Assembly: GCA_003427395.1 (NCBI GenBank)
Contig: BFEA01000630.1
Coordinates: 448,358-498,241, forward strand
Length of the DNA: 49,884 bases
Source of the DNA: Chara braunii
Taxonomy: Eukaryota; Streptophyta; Charophyceae; Charales; Characeae
Reading direction: 5' to 3'
Shown: positions 1-10,133 of the stretch, in pieces
Numbering within the stretch: position 1 is the first letter of the stretch
How the letters are laid out: every line of letters begins with the position of its first letter
Position numbers and translations under genes: made by a program
The notes under the pieces: model-generated
What the model saw: only the letters and a program-made list of their open reading frames with translations
The model's database searches: none
Told to the model about the DNA's origin: nothing

Positions 1-40
1 CCTGTCTCTTATACACATCTAGATGTGTATAAGAGACAGG
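1..40. other. Sequencing-library artefact: Tn5 mosaic-end junction
   Basis: Bases 2-20 are the 19-bp Tn5 mosaic end and bases 21-39 are its exact reverse complement, so the two meet head to head. This is the form of the circularisation junction of transposase-based mate-pair libraries. It is synthetic sequence left in the assembly, not a genomic palindrome. Sequence to its left, had there been any, would not be trustworthy as contiguous. Confidence 0.97.
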
Positions 41-42
41 CC

Positions 43-153
43 CAGCACAGCCCCACCATCACCCCCCCACACCCCCACAACCAACCCCCCAGTTCAGTTT
101 TTTTATTGCGGATTCGGGGTCCTCTAGTGCAGCGCAGCACAGCCCCACCATCA
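43..153. repeat. 19-bp direct repeat, spacing 92 bp
   Basis: The same 19 bases (starting CAGCACAGCCCC) occur at 43-61 and 135-153. The first copy directly follows the adapter junction, so the duplication may also come from library or assembly processing rather than from the genome. Confidence 0.7.
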
Positions 154-2335
154 GAAAAAAAAAATAAAAATTCCTGGCCCTGTTTTTGCGTCGCCCGGTT
201 CACCCGGGCGGACCCCCCCGGGCCCAACCGGCCGGGCGCCGGTGCAGCCTAGTAATTTGTTGAGATTATAAGCTGTGCTACTTTGGCTTCATCTTTCTGG
301 TCTCCAGTGTGAAAATTTGTGTGATCTCGTACATGTATGTGGTGTGATTGTGTGCGCTCACTGGTGTTGAACTAAAGAGGTTCATTGCACTTCCATCTGG
401 CCGAAGGACCCCTGAACAGCACTGATTGCTCCAAACAATGGAGGATTGACTGTCAGCTTGCCTTTCCCTGTAATTCCTCTCAGGCTCTCTCGTAATGAAC
501 CCGCCAGATAGACAGTGATGCAAGGAAAACGGACAACACAAACTGCAACTGAATTCCCTTCGTTGCCCCGGTCGTGGGTGGGCGTTTCCTTTGATCTTGT
601 GGCAGAACTATGGTGCTCTTCTGAGGTCTTGTGGTTCTGGATGGTGAGTTCCCTGAGGCTGAGTAGAGTTGTGCCAGTCCTTCCACTGGAGATGAAGTCC
701 TTGAATGTCTGCTATCTTTCCTCCGGCCAGCCAGATTCTCGTAAATTTTGCCTGAAGTTCTTGCTGCTTGTCGGATTGTTCTGAATCTGGATTTTGACTT
801 TCCTCCACTGACATAGAATCTCGACCTCGTTTACGTCCAGATTGGAGCTTTGGCGGCTTTGTTGAGGGTCGAAGAGATGAATTTGTCAAGTTCCTCATAT
901 TGATTACTTTGGAATGCGACTTCCATTTCTGAGCTATGCCACTCTTTCCACGTGATTCTGTATCCATCTGCCCACGGGATGTCAATGAAGGAATGGAGTT
1001 CTATTATCAATGCTCAAGACAGGAAAATATTTACAACCACCAGTACATCTGAACCTCTTTTGTACGAGGTGGATTCCCCTGCGCGCTAAGCGTTGCCGAA
1101 ATGCCAGCACCGCATTTTTGTTTTCATTTTGGCTGGCACTGCCAGCCATTTTGGTCCGGTTGCCCTGGTGGTTTAAGTAGCATGTAGCAGCACCTTCCCA
1201 ATGCTAATGGTTTCTTCAAGTTTCTTGTCTGAGCCAACCATCCGGTCACTCTTTTATGCTGAGGATCATTTGTCTGCTCCTGCGCTGGAGCAGAGCAATG
1301 TGTCAACACTCAGCGACCTTCTCCTCTGCATGGCTACAAATATTGTTAGGGAGAGGAAGACGGGGGCAAACATCCTGAGCAGTGACACTGGCTCTGGTTA
1401 TCAATCAGGTTATCAGATAAGACAGAACTCACGACCCAAGCAGAACAGAACATAATGAAAAAGTTACCTGATGACCATTCCAACACCATATGCGAATGTT
1501 TGAATACATACCAAATTGAGCAGGGGAGATCCCCACAGTGCCATATTTTCGGCAGCCATCTAAGCTGATGGCTGCCCTCCTGTCCTGACTGTGCTCACCC
1601 TCCCCATGCAGTCCTATGTCTGATTTGCAGCCAGCGATGTCACAATGAATGCATGCTCACTGTGATATCTGTTGTTCTTGTCCTGGCCTTCATGCGTCAT
1701 GCCATTTGTCAGGAGTGTTTTGTGGACATGGTCAATGCCAGCCATCATGGCACGGGTTGTGTTAAGAATGCTCACTCCTGTCATTCGTGTTATCACCCAT
1801 GTCGTTCTGTGTTATCACCCATGTCGTTCCTGCCGATTGTGTGGAGAACAGACTCACTCCTGTCATTGCTGTTCCACACAACTTGCTTTCAGTTTGTCTT
1901 GTGCTGTGTCTTTTCTCTCTTTGTCTCCCTTCACTGCCTCTCTATCTTCCCTCTCTATCTTCCCTCTCAACCTCTCCGTGCTTCCTCTTTTTGTCTCTCC
2001 ATATCTCCTCTGTCTGTCTGCCCAATCCCTTCACTCTGCATCTTTCGTGCGGTTGCTGTTATGGGAACTGGGGGTGTTGGCAGTTTGCACTCAACTACTT
2101 CAATGTGGGGAGCCTTCTCCCTGAGAGACACCATGAAGGGAGAGGAAATAATAAAAGAGAAACCGTGAAAAAAAGCCAAAAGAAAGAATACAAAAAAATG
2201 CACAGAATAAGGCAAATGAGCAGTTTCAGCGTGCCTCATGCTGTCTGCTCGTTTCTTCATTTGTTTCGCAAAGTGCACTCTTTCAGTTGATACACATGCC
2301 AGAATATAGTATTCACCTTTATCCTGCTCACTTTC

Positions 2336-2337
<2 letters not shown>

Positions 2338-2397
<60 letters not shown>

Positions 2398-2411
2398 ATA
2401 TATATATATAT
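2338..2411. repeat. Compound microsatellite (TC)n(TATC)n(TA)n
   Basis: About 46 bases of TC are followed by TATC units and then a TA run ending near 2411. Confidence 0.95.
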
Positions 2412-2670
2412 TGTGCGCGCTGATAACACATTGCGGGGGGAGGGCGGGAAGTGGGGTTCACGAGGAGGCAGTGTGGTCAGGGAAGGTTCGAATGCAGGTT
2501 GGGTTGGCATGGTGTTATGCTGGAGGAGAGCAGGCAGAGGAAGGAGACGCAGGTGATCATGGAGGAAGTAGAGATATTTGTAGGGAAAGAGTCTAGTAGA
2601 AAGAGACGGTTGATGCGTGTAACCGGGATGGTAGAAGTGTGCAAGAGCCAGATGGGGGTGTGATGAGGGG

Positions 2671-2908
2671 GCTCTATAGGGGAAATGGGGGATGTGTGCT
2701 TGTAGTCGTGTTGCACGTTACACCACATTGAGAAGGGGGGAGGAAGGAGATTAGAAGGGAAAGCAGGGCAATATGTTGCAAGTGGTGGAGCTCCAAAGGG
2801 GAAATGGGGGGCTTCATGCTTGTAGTGGCGTTGTACGTCACACCAGGATGAGAGGGGGAGACGAAGGACATTAGAAGGGGAAGAAGGGCGATACGTTGCA
2901 AGTGGGTG
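2671..2908. repeat. Tandem duplication of a ~119-bp unit
   Basis: Two copies start at about 2671 and 2790. Both run from a GGGGAAATGGGGG block through a CTTGTAGT segment to a GTTGCAAGTGG end, with scattered substitutions. The unit is purine-rich on +. No coding signal is evident. Confidence 0.8.
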
Positions 2909-3121
2909 AAGGATTGGATTGTACTGAGTAAAAAGGAATACGTACATCATGGGGGAGAATCAATGATGAATAAGGTTGTTAGAAACGACGAGGTCAGAAT
3001 GAAAGAAGAGGCAGTATGGTGCACTAATGTGGGATGGCGAGTGAAGAAACAGATGAGCAATTTGCTATAGCTTACTAGTACCTTTTGTATTGTTTCTCTG
3101 CTGTTCCTTTCTGAAGAGCAG

Positions 3122-3527
3122 GTGGAGAAACGAGACAGAGACAGTAAAATGAGGGGGGTTATCCTGCATCTCCGCTTTTACCTTCCTGCCAGTAATGAAC
3201 GGCTCGTGAAAGCAAGAAGTTCCCTTCGAGACAACAGCAAGTGGGAGACTACCAAGCTACTTAGTCTGATTTCCAATATACGAGAGTTTCAAGCGCTGTC
3301 TTCGATAGAGAACCTTCCTTTCCTGGACGTTATTCTTCGGCCTTGCCCTGAGCATGGGCAAACTGTAGCCAGAGAGCTGTGCTTGGGAGCCTTGCCACAG
3401 CCGCTGAGGGAGCGATTGGAGAGGGAGTACAATGAGTCTCAGCTCTCTGCGATTGCTGCATCAATAGGGCCAAAGCCCGGAGCCACTGAACAGGGGCATC
3501 ACTTGGCACTTATCCAAGGCCCTCCTG
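3122..3527 (+). CDS. Sen1-like superfamily 1 helicase, exon ending inside Walker A
   Basis: This is an internal exon of an ATP-dependent RNA/DNA helicase of the Sen1/senataxin (Upf1-like SF1B) family. These are nuclear enzymes that unwind RNA-DNA hybrids and act in transcription termination and RNA processing. The exon encodes about 135 residues. The middle part (LRDNSKW..., then REFQALSS) matches the region just before the helicase core in plant Sen1 relatives. NESQLSAIAASIG is the Q-motif-like segment, and the exon ends in LIQGPPG, the first half of Walker A. The acceptor is a pyrimidine tract ending GAGCAG at 3121. The donor is GTAAGC at 3528, leaving phase 1. The first codon in frame is GTG, so this is an exon start and not a translation start. 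The family call is firm; the exact orthologue is not. Confidence 0.88.
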
Positions 3528-5066
3528 GTAAGCATAATCGTAAGTCTTTGTGCGCAAAAAGATAGAGGTTCATGGAACTCTCGCGAGTTTTACTGCATTA
3601 CACTTGCCTTCCGTAGCGTCTTTGTCTGTACCTTATTCCATTTGTCATCGTTTTTGTCAATTGCTAACTTCTGAAGCTTCTGCAAGGATTTTACCCCTCG
3701 GCGCACCTGCATAAGGCCCCTGCAGCAAACACATGCCGCCCTAAGTGAAGGTGGGCCCTGAATCTCAATGAGCCCTGAATATGTCAATTTTGGGCACCAG
3801 ACAGTTACTGCGCACCAATTGGTTACATCTGCCTTGCTTGTGAAAATCAGAAACATATGTGAGCCTTCCAGGCTCTTCTGAAAGCACAGTCCAATCAGGG
3901 AGCACCACACACTTGCGCCTGGGTGGTTGGGCACACCTGACCAATTTGGGCCCAGGCCCGTATCTGAATGGTGCCTGGGCGCAGACACTGAGGCCTGGCG
4001 TGAAGCTACTGGGCACACGGTCCACCCAGCCCAGAAGCTTCCAGGCCATGTCACTTTCCATATAGGAAAGCGCCTGGCTACGGGAAGAGCATTTGGGCAC
4101 TTGGACGAGCAGGCGGCCACGCTGCTGGAGCACATGCTCGCACATAGCGGCTAGCACCAGTGCAGAGACGCAAACACAGCCACGAGCTAGAGCACTGCAT
4201 ACAGGCAGCGCCATAGCCAGCCCTCATAGCCGGGCTTGGCTTGGAAGAAGGTCAGCGGGGGTGATTGGTGGTGGTCCTTGGTAGGCGGTAGGACGTGAGA
4301 GAAGAAGATGAGGGTGAACATACGAGAGCGGATGAGGGGGATGATGTGAGGGAATGTACCTGGTCTTGGCGGAGGTCTGCATGGTGGACATCTGCTTGTA
4401 CTTGGGTTTCTGCTGCTGACGTCTACTGTTTGCTTCATCAATTGCAGACTAGTACTGTAGCTGTGTGATTGTAGTCTGGGCGCTGAGCGCCAAGTAGGAG
4501 GAAGGGTCCTGAGTACATTGTTGACGGTGGCGAGAGTATGCTCTCATTGACATTTGAGTTCGGTGCTTTGGTTATCCTCTTGTGGAATATCAGTGCATTT
4601 CTGCTTTCTGGACAGCTTTTGACTATCTGGCTTTCAATGTGATTTTGCAATCTGGAATTCTGCGATTTCGCTATTGCTCATTTTCCTTGCACTTCAGATC
4701 TATTCAAATCCTCTCTGCAAGGCTGTGATTATTGAACCTTCAGATGTTTTCCGATCCTTGTAATGTATTGCTGCAATGTATAGGCAAATGCCTCAGAATG
4801 TTTTGTGGAATACCTGGCAATCTGTCAGTAGGATTCAGTACTTACTACCCAGCTGATTGTGGACGCATCTCAGTAAACAGATCATGAGTTGGAATCCTGA
4901 CGGAAGATCTGGAATCAAATCAATACAATAATGCTAGGAGCTACCCCTTTAAAAAAGAACCAGCGGAAAGGTGAAAAGAGGAGTCTGAGCTCGGTGACAT
5001 GTGAATTTTGAGAGGTGATCATGTGGTTTACTTTATGCTTTTTGGACTTTTTTACGCTCTGTGCAG
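3528..5066 (+). other. Helicase intron 1 (1,539 bp, phase 1)
   Basis: It begins GTAAGC and ends GTGCAG. Removing it joins G at 3527 to GG at 5067, giving a glycine codon and restoring GPPG-TGKT. Its interior has no recognised gene. A segment around 4580-4700 resembles 5945-6050 inside the neighbouring TTAA-bounded element (shared TGACTATCTGG, GTGATTTTGCAA and TTCCTTGCA blocks), so part of it is repeat-derived. Confidence 0.88.
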
Positions 5067-5177
5067 GGACTGGGAAGACACGGACAATTTTGGCAATTGT
5101 CAGTGCCCTGCTGGCATTGTGGGCGCACAACCTTGAAGCACGGCGAAACACATCCCAAAATGGTTGCGTTGGAAGAG
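5067..5177 (+). CDS. Sen1-like helicase, exon completing Walker A
   Basis: This 111-nt exon begins in phase 1 and ends in phase 1. It encodes TGKTRTILAIVSALLALW, the second half of the ATP-binding P-loop and the helix after it, then a polar linker of about 17 residues. The lysine and threonine of GKT are the expected nucleotide-binding residues. The acceptor is TGTGCAG at 5066 and the donor is GTGAGG at 5178, both good consensus matches. In plant family members a variable hydrophilic linker also follows this helix, which fits the short charged tail here. Confidence 0.88.
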
Positions 5178-5595
5178 GTGAGGCTTCCGACATGCTTGGT
5201 GCTCATCCAACTCGCCACCGTAACCCTTTTGCTCGTGGATGGTGAAGTTATGCTGGCATGGTATGAGGGGTCCTTGGTTAGTAAGCAAGGAAGCATTCTG
5301 TTGGCCGAGCCCCTTCGGATGTGGCTATTATACTACTCGGACAGAAAAATAGTTGGGAGACATAGGGATGGTTTAAGTCATGTCTGTCCTTTTGATGTTG
5401 CTTGCTTCTGCATGGTGCCTTTGATACCCATGTGTATCTGTGCAACTCTGTTGGCCATGGAGAGAAGGTGGGTAGATTATTGCGACTGCTGAAGACATCC
5501 AGCTATGTTACCAGTTGTAATTGGAGAAGATCAAATCTAAGAGGGCCAAAATAAAGGAAAAGAGGACCAGCAAAATGCTCACCTGAATAAAAGAC

Positions 5596-5653
5596 TAACC
5601 CTATCCTTAGAGCTTCCACATGACAAATGAAGGACCCTCGAGGGATAGGGTTA
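5596..5653. repeat. Perfect 11-bp inverted repeat, 58 bp overall
   Basis: Arms TAACCCTATCC (5596-5606) and GGATAGGGTTA (5643-5653) flank 36 bases. It lies 20 bp left of the TTAA-bounded element and may be a remnant of a short inverted-repeat element. Confidence 0.7.
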
Positions 5654-5925
5654 ACAGATCACTCCCCAAAGATTTAAACCATAGTTACCAACTGGACGTC
5701 CAGATCCCGATCCAGACAACCCGGTGTCCTGTTTGGAGGGTCCGGTTGGACCCCGATTTTGAAAAATTCAATTTTTTTTGGGGGGGGCTCCCAGGCCGTT
5801 TACCTGGGCCTGGGGCACCCCTGAAAAATAATGCTGATGTTTTTTGAGAACCGGTACCCCAACTGGTCAGGCCCTGAAAGGGCCCTCTGTGTGATAACAT
5901 TGGCACACAAGTTCACTGCTTTGCT

Positions 5926-6255
5926 CTTATTTGGATGGAATCTTGGTGCATTTGAGCTCTCTGCTTGGTACATGACTATCTGGACTTATGCGTGATTTTG
6001 CAACTTGATTTTCTGTCTCTCTCTCTCGCTCATATTCCTTGCATTTTTGTGACGTGGGAGGAGGGTCTGGCCGATGGGAGGGGCGAGCAGGGATGGGAGG
6101 GCGATGAAGGATGGGACGGGCGAGCAGGGATGGGAGGGCAATGACGAATGGGAGGGCGATGACGCCGGAAAGAGATGAGCGACATTGGATACTGTGTTGG
6201 TGGGGCCTGAGGGCGCTTATTTGGATGGAATCTTGGTGCATTTGAGCTCTCTGCT
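5926..6255 (+). repeat. Exact 40-bp direct repeat, offset 290 bp
   Basis: Copies at 5926-5965 and 6216-6255 are identical (starting CTTATTTGGATGGAATC). The identity suggests a recent local duplication inside the TTAA-bounded element. Confidence 0.9.
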
Positions 6256-6379
6256 CGGTGTGTGTGTGTGTGTGTGTGTGTTTTAAATTTTAATTTATTT
6301 ATCCGGACAAGCGGACACCAACACAGCAAACCGGACTGTCCGGGTCCGGATGTCGGGATGTCCGGTTTGATGTCTGGTT

Positions 6380-6395
6380 AACCGGACGTCCGGTT
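6380..6395. repeat. 16-bp perfect palindrome in a TCCGG-rich tract
   Basis: AACCGGACGTCCGGTT reads the same on both strands. It sits in 6300-6455, where TCCGG/CCGGA recurs more than ten times. A related palindrome, CTGGACGTCCAG, occurs near the left end of the same element at about 5692-5703. Confidence 0.85.
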
Positions 6396-6521
6396 TGATC
6401 CAAACACGGGTCCGATGTCTGTGTCCGGTTCTCCGGTTGTCCGGGTCCGGTGCAACAATGATTTAAACTCACAACAGAAGAGGACATATTAAAAGAAAGC
6501 AAGAACCAACCAGAACTCAAA

Positions 6522-8230
6522 CTCACCTCATGAAACGTAAACGGCCTGGCCTCCTATCCTAGACAACCCGGTCAAATGGAGAAACATAACAGAAACCATC
6601 GGCTGGTTCCAACCCACCACACATAATTTGCCTCCAAGAAACGCACCTGACTAACAGCGTAGAACACAACAAAATCAGAACTGCCATTGAACACAAATTA
6701 AAATTAGTCAAACTAGTGATCTGGTCACATGCAACTCCCAATGGCTCCGCAGGCACAGTTATCCTTCCTTGTCAACAGTTCCCGGCCAATCACAACACCA
6801 AAATAGACAACTATAGTCAAGACGATACAGGTAGGTGGGTAAAATTAAACATTACATTCAAGGAAGAAGAAGTGGCGATACTGGGACTCTACGGCCCGCC
6901 CACTTACCAAGAAAAAGAGCCCTTCCTTCAGTCAATAGAACCCTTAATCACCAACCACACCCACACAATCATCATGGGAGACTGGAATTTAGTCCATGAT
7001 CACTCCTTAGACAGAATTTCCAACACAATTGATACTTCCCAAGGGGCGCTCAGCCAAGAAATGTCCGATTTCATTCTCATGGAAAACCTAATGGATCCTT
7101 TTCGCCTACTCTATCCAGACACCAAAAGATTTACATGCATAAGAAGAACTTCAAATAGCAGAACCTCCTTTTCTAGGATAGATTTCTTCCTCACCTCAGA
7201 ATCCATCACAGGAACCATAATGGACTGCACCATTGAAAGCTCACCCTACCATTCAGGACTAGACCGTAAGGCCATCACCCTCTCCCTCAGATTCACCAAG
7301 ACCTGTCTCATAGGCAAAAGTTTCTACAGATTCAACAATGCCCTACTCACTAGCCAACCCTTCCAAACTGAACTCAAAAACCTCCTCTCAGAAACCGCTC
7401 ACCAATACCACAACGAGGACGTCCTCATCTCATTCCCGAAAATTATTAGCGAAATCAGCAAAAAAATATCAATAATATTAAGAAAACTTGCAGCACAAAA
7501 AAAACAAAGACAGGAGATGTTAAAAGATGCAATCGAAATAGCGAAATTTAACTTACAACATGACCCCACCTCAGCACCCTTCACAGACCTGCTAGCCAAT
7601 GCGAAAGAGGAATTATCAAACTGGACAAAATTCCGCCTCAGAGGCCTACTTCTAAGAGCCAGAGTTAGAGATTGGGAAGTCAACGAGAAGATGACCAAAT
7701 ATTTTTTCCAGAAGATTAAATCAAACTCTAGGAATTCAAAAATAGAAAGCCTCATCGATAACCAGGGTGATCCCTCGTCAGAAACCACAAAACTAGTCAA
7801 TATAGCAGCCACCTTCTATAAGGACCTCTACGCCAGCAAATTTCCCCTAGATAGAACCAATGAAACAGTCAGAGCCAGATCTAAATTTCTGTCCCACCTA
7901 GGACGCTCACTCTCACCAGAATCAACAAACAGACTGGAAGAGCACATCACACTAGAGAATTGCACAGTGCTCTTAAAGATTTTAAACCCAACAAAGCTCC
8001 AGGCAAAGATGGTCTTTCCAAAGAATTATGGATGGAAAGCTGGCACGTCCTGGGACACCTCTTCTTCGCTTCCTCAACAAAGCATGGGAAGAGGAATCCC
8101 AGGGTCCCGACCTGAGCACCAGAGTCGTTACCCTTCTCTACAAGAAAGGAAACAAAGAAGATATCCGAAATCACAGACCCATCTCCCTGCTAAAGGTAGT
8201 CTACAAAATCCTAGCCAAACTACAAGATAA
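6522..8230 (+). pseudogene. LINE 1 ORF2, endonuclease domain and start of RT region
   Basis: The endonuclease would nick target DNA to prime reverse transcription. Its opening SWNVNGL motif is present but the tryptophan codon is TGA (6531-6533). After a frameshift, ICLQETHL (6626-6649) supplies the catalytic glutamate. The frame then stays open to 8230 and includes LYGPPTY, IIMGDWNLV (catalytic Asp/Asn) and SRIDFFL. The final motif reads GLDRK where the family has Asp-His, so the catalytic histidine is Arg. RT motif 0 (NKAPGKDGLSKELW) lies at about 7990-8030 in another frame, so two shifts fall between 7950 and 8060. Non-functional. Confidence 0.85.
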
Positions 8231-8899
8231 ACCGTATAGGGAACACATATTTCCATATAGAACAAATGGGCTTCATCCCAGGCAGCTACATTCTCGACAG
8301 TGTAGTGACCCTATACAACTGGGCAAATTACAGCAGCCCTATTATACTCTGATTTCGAGAAAGCTTATGACCAAGTCAACTGGTCTTTTCTACAATCCTG
8401 CATGGAAAAAAATGGGAATAGGACCGAATTTTCGAAAATGGGTGAGAGTCCTATACAACGATGCGCAGGGAATAGTTCAAGTCAACTGTCCAACCGCTAC
8501 AAAATGATCAGATCAGTAAGACAAGGAGACCCTCTAGCAGCACCTATTTTCCTCTTTGTCATGGAAGCCATTGCATCTTTCCTTAGAAATGATGAGTCCA
8601 TAGAATGTCTAGAGGGCATCAAAGATGAAAGAGGACACCCACTTCACCTACCGACCACCCTCCTCTTTGCAGACGATCTAACAGTACTCACCAGAGCTTC
8701 TGATTCCTCCTTCCAAGCATTAATAAGAGCAATGCAAGCATTCCAACTAGCGTCAGAAATGAAAGTTAACTGGACGAAAACAGTTGGTTGGTGGCTCTCA
8801 GACACCCAGCCCCCACACGAATTCACGCCAGAAGGGATGCAATGGTCTGACCCCTCTTCGCCCACGCGCTTCCTGGGTATAAAGTACTATAAACCTTAG
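8055..8899 (+). pseudogene. LINE 1 ORF2, reverse transcriptase core
   Basis: RT fingers and palm are readable across frames. VVTLLYKKGNK and RNHRPISLLKVVYKIL lie at about 8125-8215, and GFIPGSYILDSVV at about 8270. Motif A is DFEKAYD at 8351-8371, with both aspartates kept. RQGDPLAAPIFLFVMEA lies at about 8518-8570. Motif C is FADD at 8666-8677, followed by MKVNWTKT and RFLGIKY. The catalytic aspartates survive, but at least two frameshifts and stop codons break the frame (near 8225 and 8390). Confidence 0.87.
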
Positions 8900-10133
8900 C
8901 TTGAAAGGTTGTCACCCATCTTCGCCTGCCTCTCTAATGTCCTCAATGATTAACAGGATGCTCAGTTGGCAAAGCGCTCGCAACTCACTCCTAGGTAGGG
9001 CACTAGCTCTGAACAACGTGATACTAGCAATGATGTTGTACGTCACCACCATATGTTTCCCATCCCCAGATTTTCAAAAACAAATGCGAAAAAGAGCTTC
9101 AGCGTTCCTTTGGACTGGAAACCCAGACAACCAACACTTCATTCACAAAGTGGGCTGGCAAATAGTCACCCAATCCAAGGGAGAGGGGGGACTAGGCATT
9201 ATAGATCCGGCTAGCCAGATTCAAGCACCACATATCAAATGGATCATTAGACTTACCCTTGAAGGAAATTTACCCTGGATATAACTAGCACTCTACCACT
9301 TAAGAGATCTGGCACCCTTCATACCCCGCCCTAACATGACAGGCCTCTTTTGGATCTTCAATAAACAGAGGACCCTCCTGAGAACCAAGAAAGGCGCAAC
9401 AGACGTATTACACCAAGAAGAAGAGGAAGCCAACTCTCTCCCAAAACCTTCCGAGAACAACTAATACAGGCATGGAGAAGAATTTTCCCAGGCAACAAAG
9501 TAGGCCCAAAAAAGAGAGACAGAAGTACTCAGACAGCCCTTATTTGGCAACCCTTGGATCCTGGACGAAAACGGAGAATCCATCCCACTCAACAAAACAA
9601 ACGCTAAATGGGGTCTATGGTTGGAAAAATGTGTATGGCAAATCCGTCACCTGTGGAATGACGCGGGTAACAGATGCAATACAGCGGGAGAGCTAAGAAT
9701 GAAACTCCAAGGAAAACACAACTTGGATTCCAACTTACCTCTCATCATAGACTCCATCCCCATGGAATGGAGAAGGCTACTGAAAAATAAGCAACAATGG
9801 CTTTGGGGGGACTGGGCGTCGGCGTCAACAACGAATCAAGGGCAACTTCAAGAGGTACTTGGAATTTTAAAACCAAAACTCCAATACAATGAATGGATCC
9901 TCTGCTCCATCTTCTCACTAGAGGACCCTGGCAACCGTGCAAGCCTTATTTCTCAGGACCCTAGAGCAGAAGGTACCTTCAGAATAGACAGACTCAGAAG
10001 ACTTAGAATCATAGAAGGGGAATGAAACAGAGCATACAAGCCAGATACAACAATACAACACTTAGAAACAGACCCCGCAGAATGGTCATGGAGCTCTTCC
10101 AGTAGACTTTCTCCCGTGGCAAGAAAACACGCC
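8900..10133 (+). pseudogene. LINE 1 ORF2, post-RT region
   Basis: The thumb/connection segment NSLLGRALALNNVILA and ASAFLWTGN...GGLGIIDP (about 8968-9215) is typical of plant L1 elements and recurs in LINE 2 as SLFGRALVLNNIILA. A stop at about 9285 and shifts around 9470-9620 follow. The frame from 9621 is open except for TGA at 10023-10025. It continues as RLSPVARKHAL up to the TTAA at 10134, where an insertion interrupts it. Confidence 0.8.

Larger units (their letters stand above)
154..3121. other. Region upstream of the first recognisable helicase exon
   Basis: No gene was identified with confidence. If the helicase gene begins upstream, this stretch should hold earlier exons and introns. 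The most coding-like + strand segment is 1201-1455 (84 codons, balanced composition, no known motif). A minus-strand open frame at 608-985 is polar and featureless. A segment at 1611-1800 is cysteine-rich but lacks a full RING spacing. A 17 to 21-bp direct duplication lies near 1787-1830. Confidence 0.4.
5674..6466. mobile_element. TTAA-bounded inverted-repeat element, 785 bp
   Basis: TTAA occurs at 5674-5677 and 6463-6466. Reading inward, the ends are ACCATAGTTACC on the left and, on the opposite strand, ATCATTGTTGCACC on the right, an imperfect terminal inverted repeat of about 15 bp. The tips resemble those of the element at 10134-11126. No transposase is encoded, so it would be non-autonomous. 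TTAA target choice is known for piggyBac-type transposons, but other TTAA-using families exist. Internal features are an exact 40-bp direct repeat (5926-5965 and 6216-6255), short G-rich tandem units at 6060-6180, a GT run near 6258-6281 and the 16-bp palindrome AACCGGACGTCCGGTT at 6380-6395. Confidence 0.6.

Noticed and set aside
1-40. 40-bp palindrome that could be read as a transposon end or hairpin
   Set aside because: It is the head-to-head Tn5 mosaic-end junction of a sequencing library.
608-985. Minus-strand 125-codon frame
   Set aside because: Polar, no motif, no start context or neighbour support; compatible with chance.
1611-1800. Cysteine-rich + frame resembling a RING finger (CLIC..., then HAICQEC)
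   Set aside because: The third metal ligand before the histidine is missing and later Cys pairs come partly from a short duplication; not enough for a domain call.
3590-4214. Minus-strand open frames of 149-181 codons
   Set aside because: They lie inside helicase intron 1, have no motif and overlap each other in different frames.
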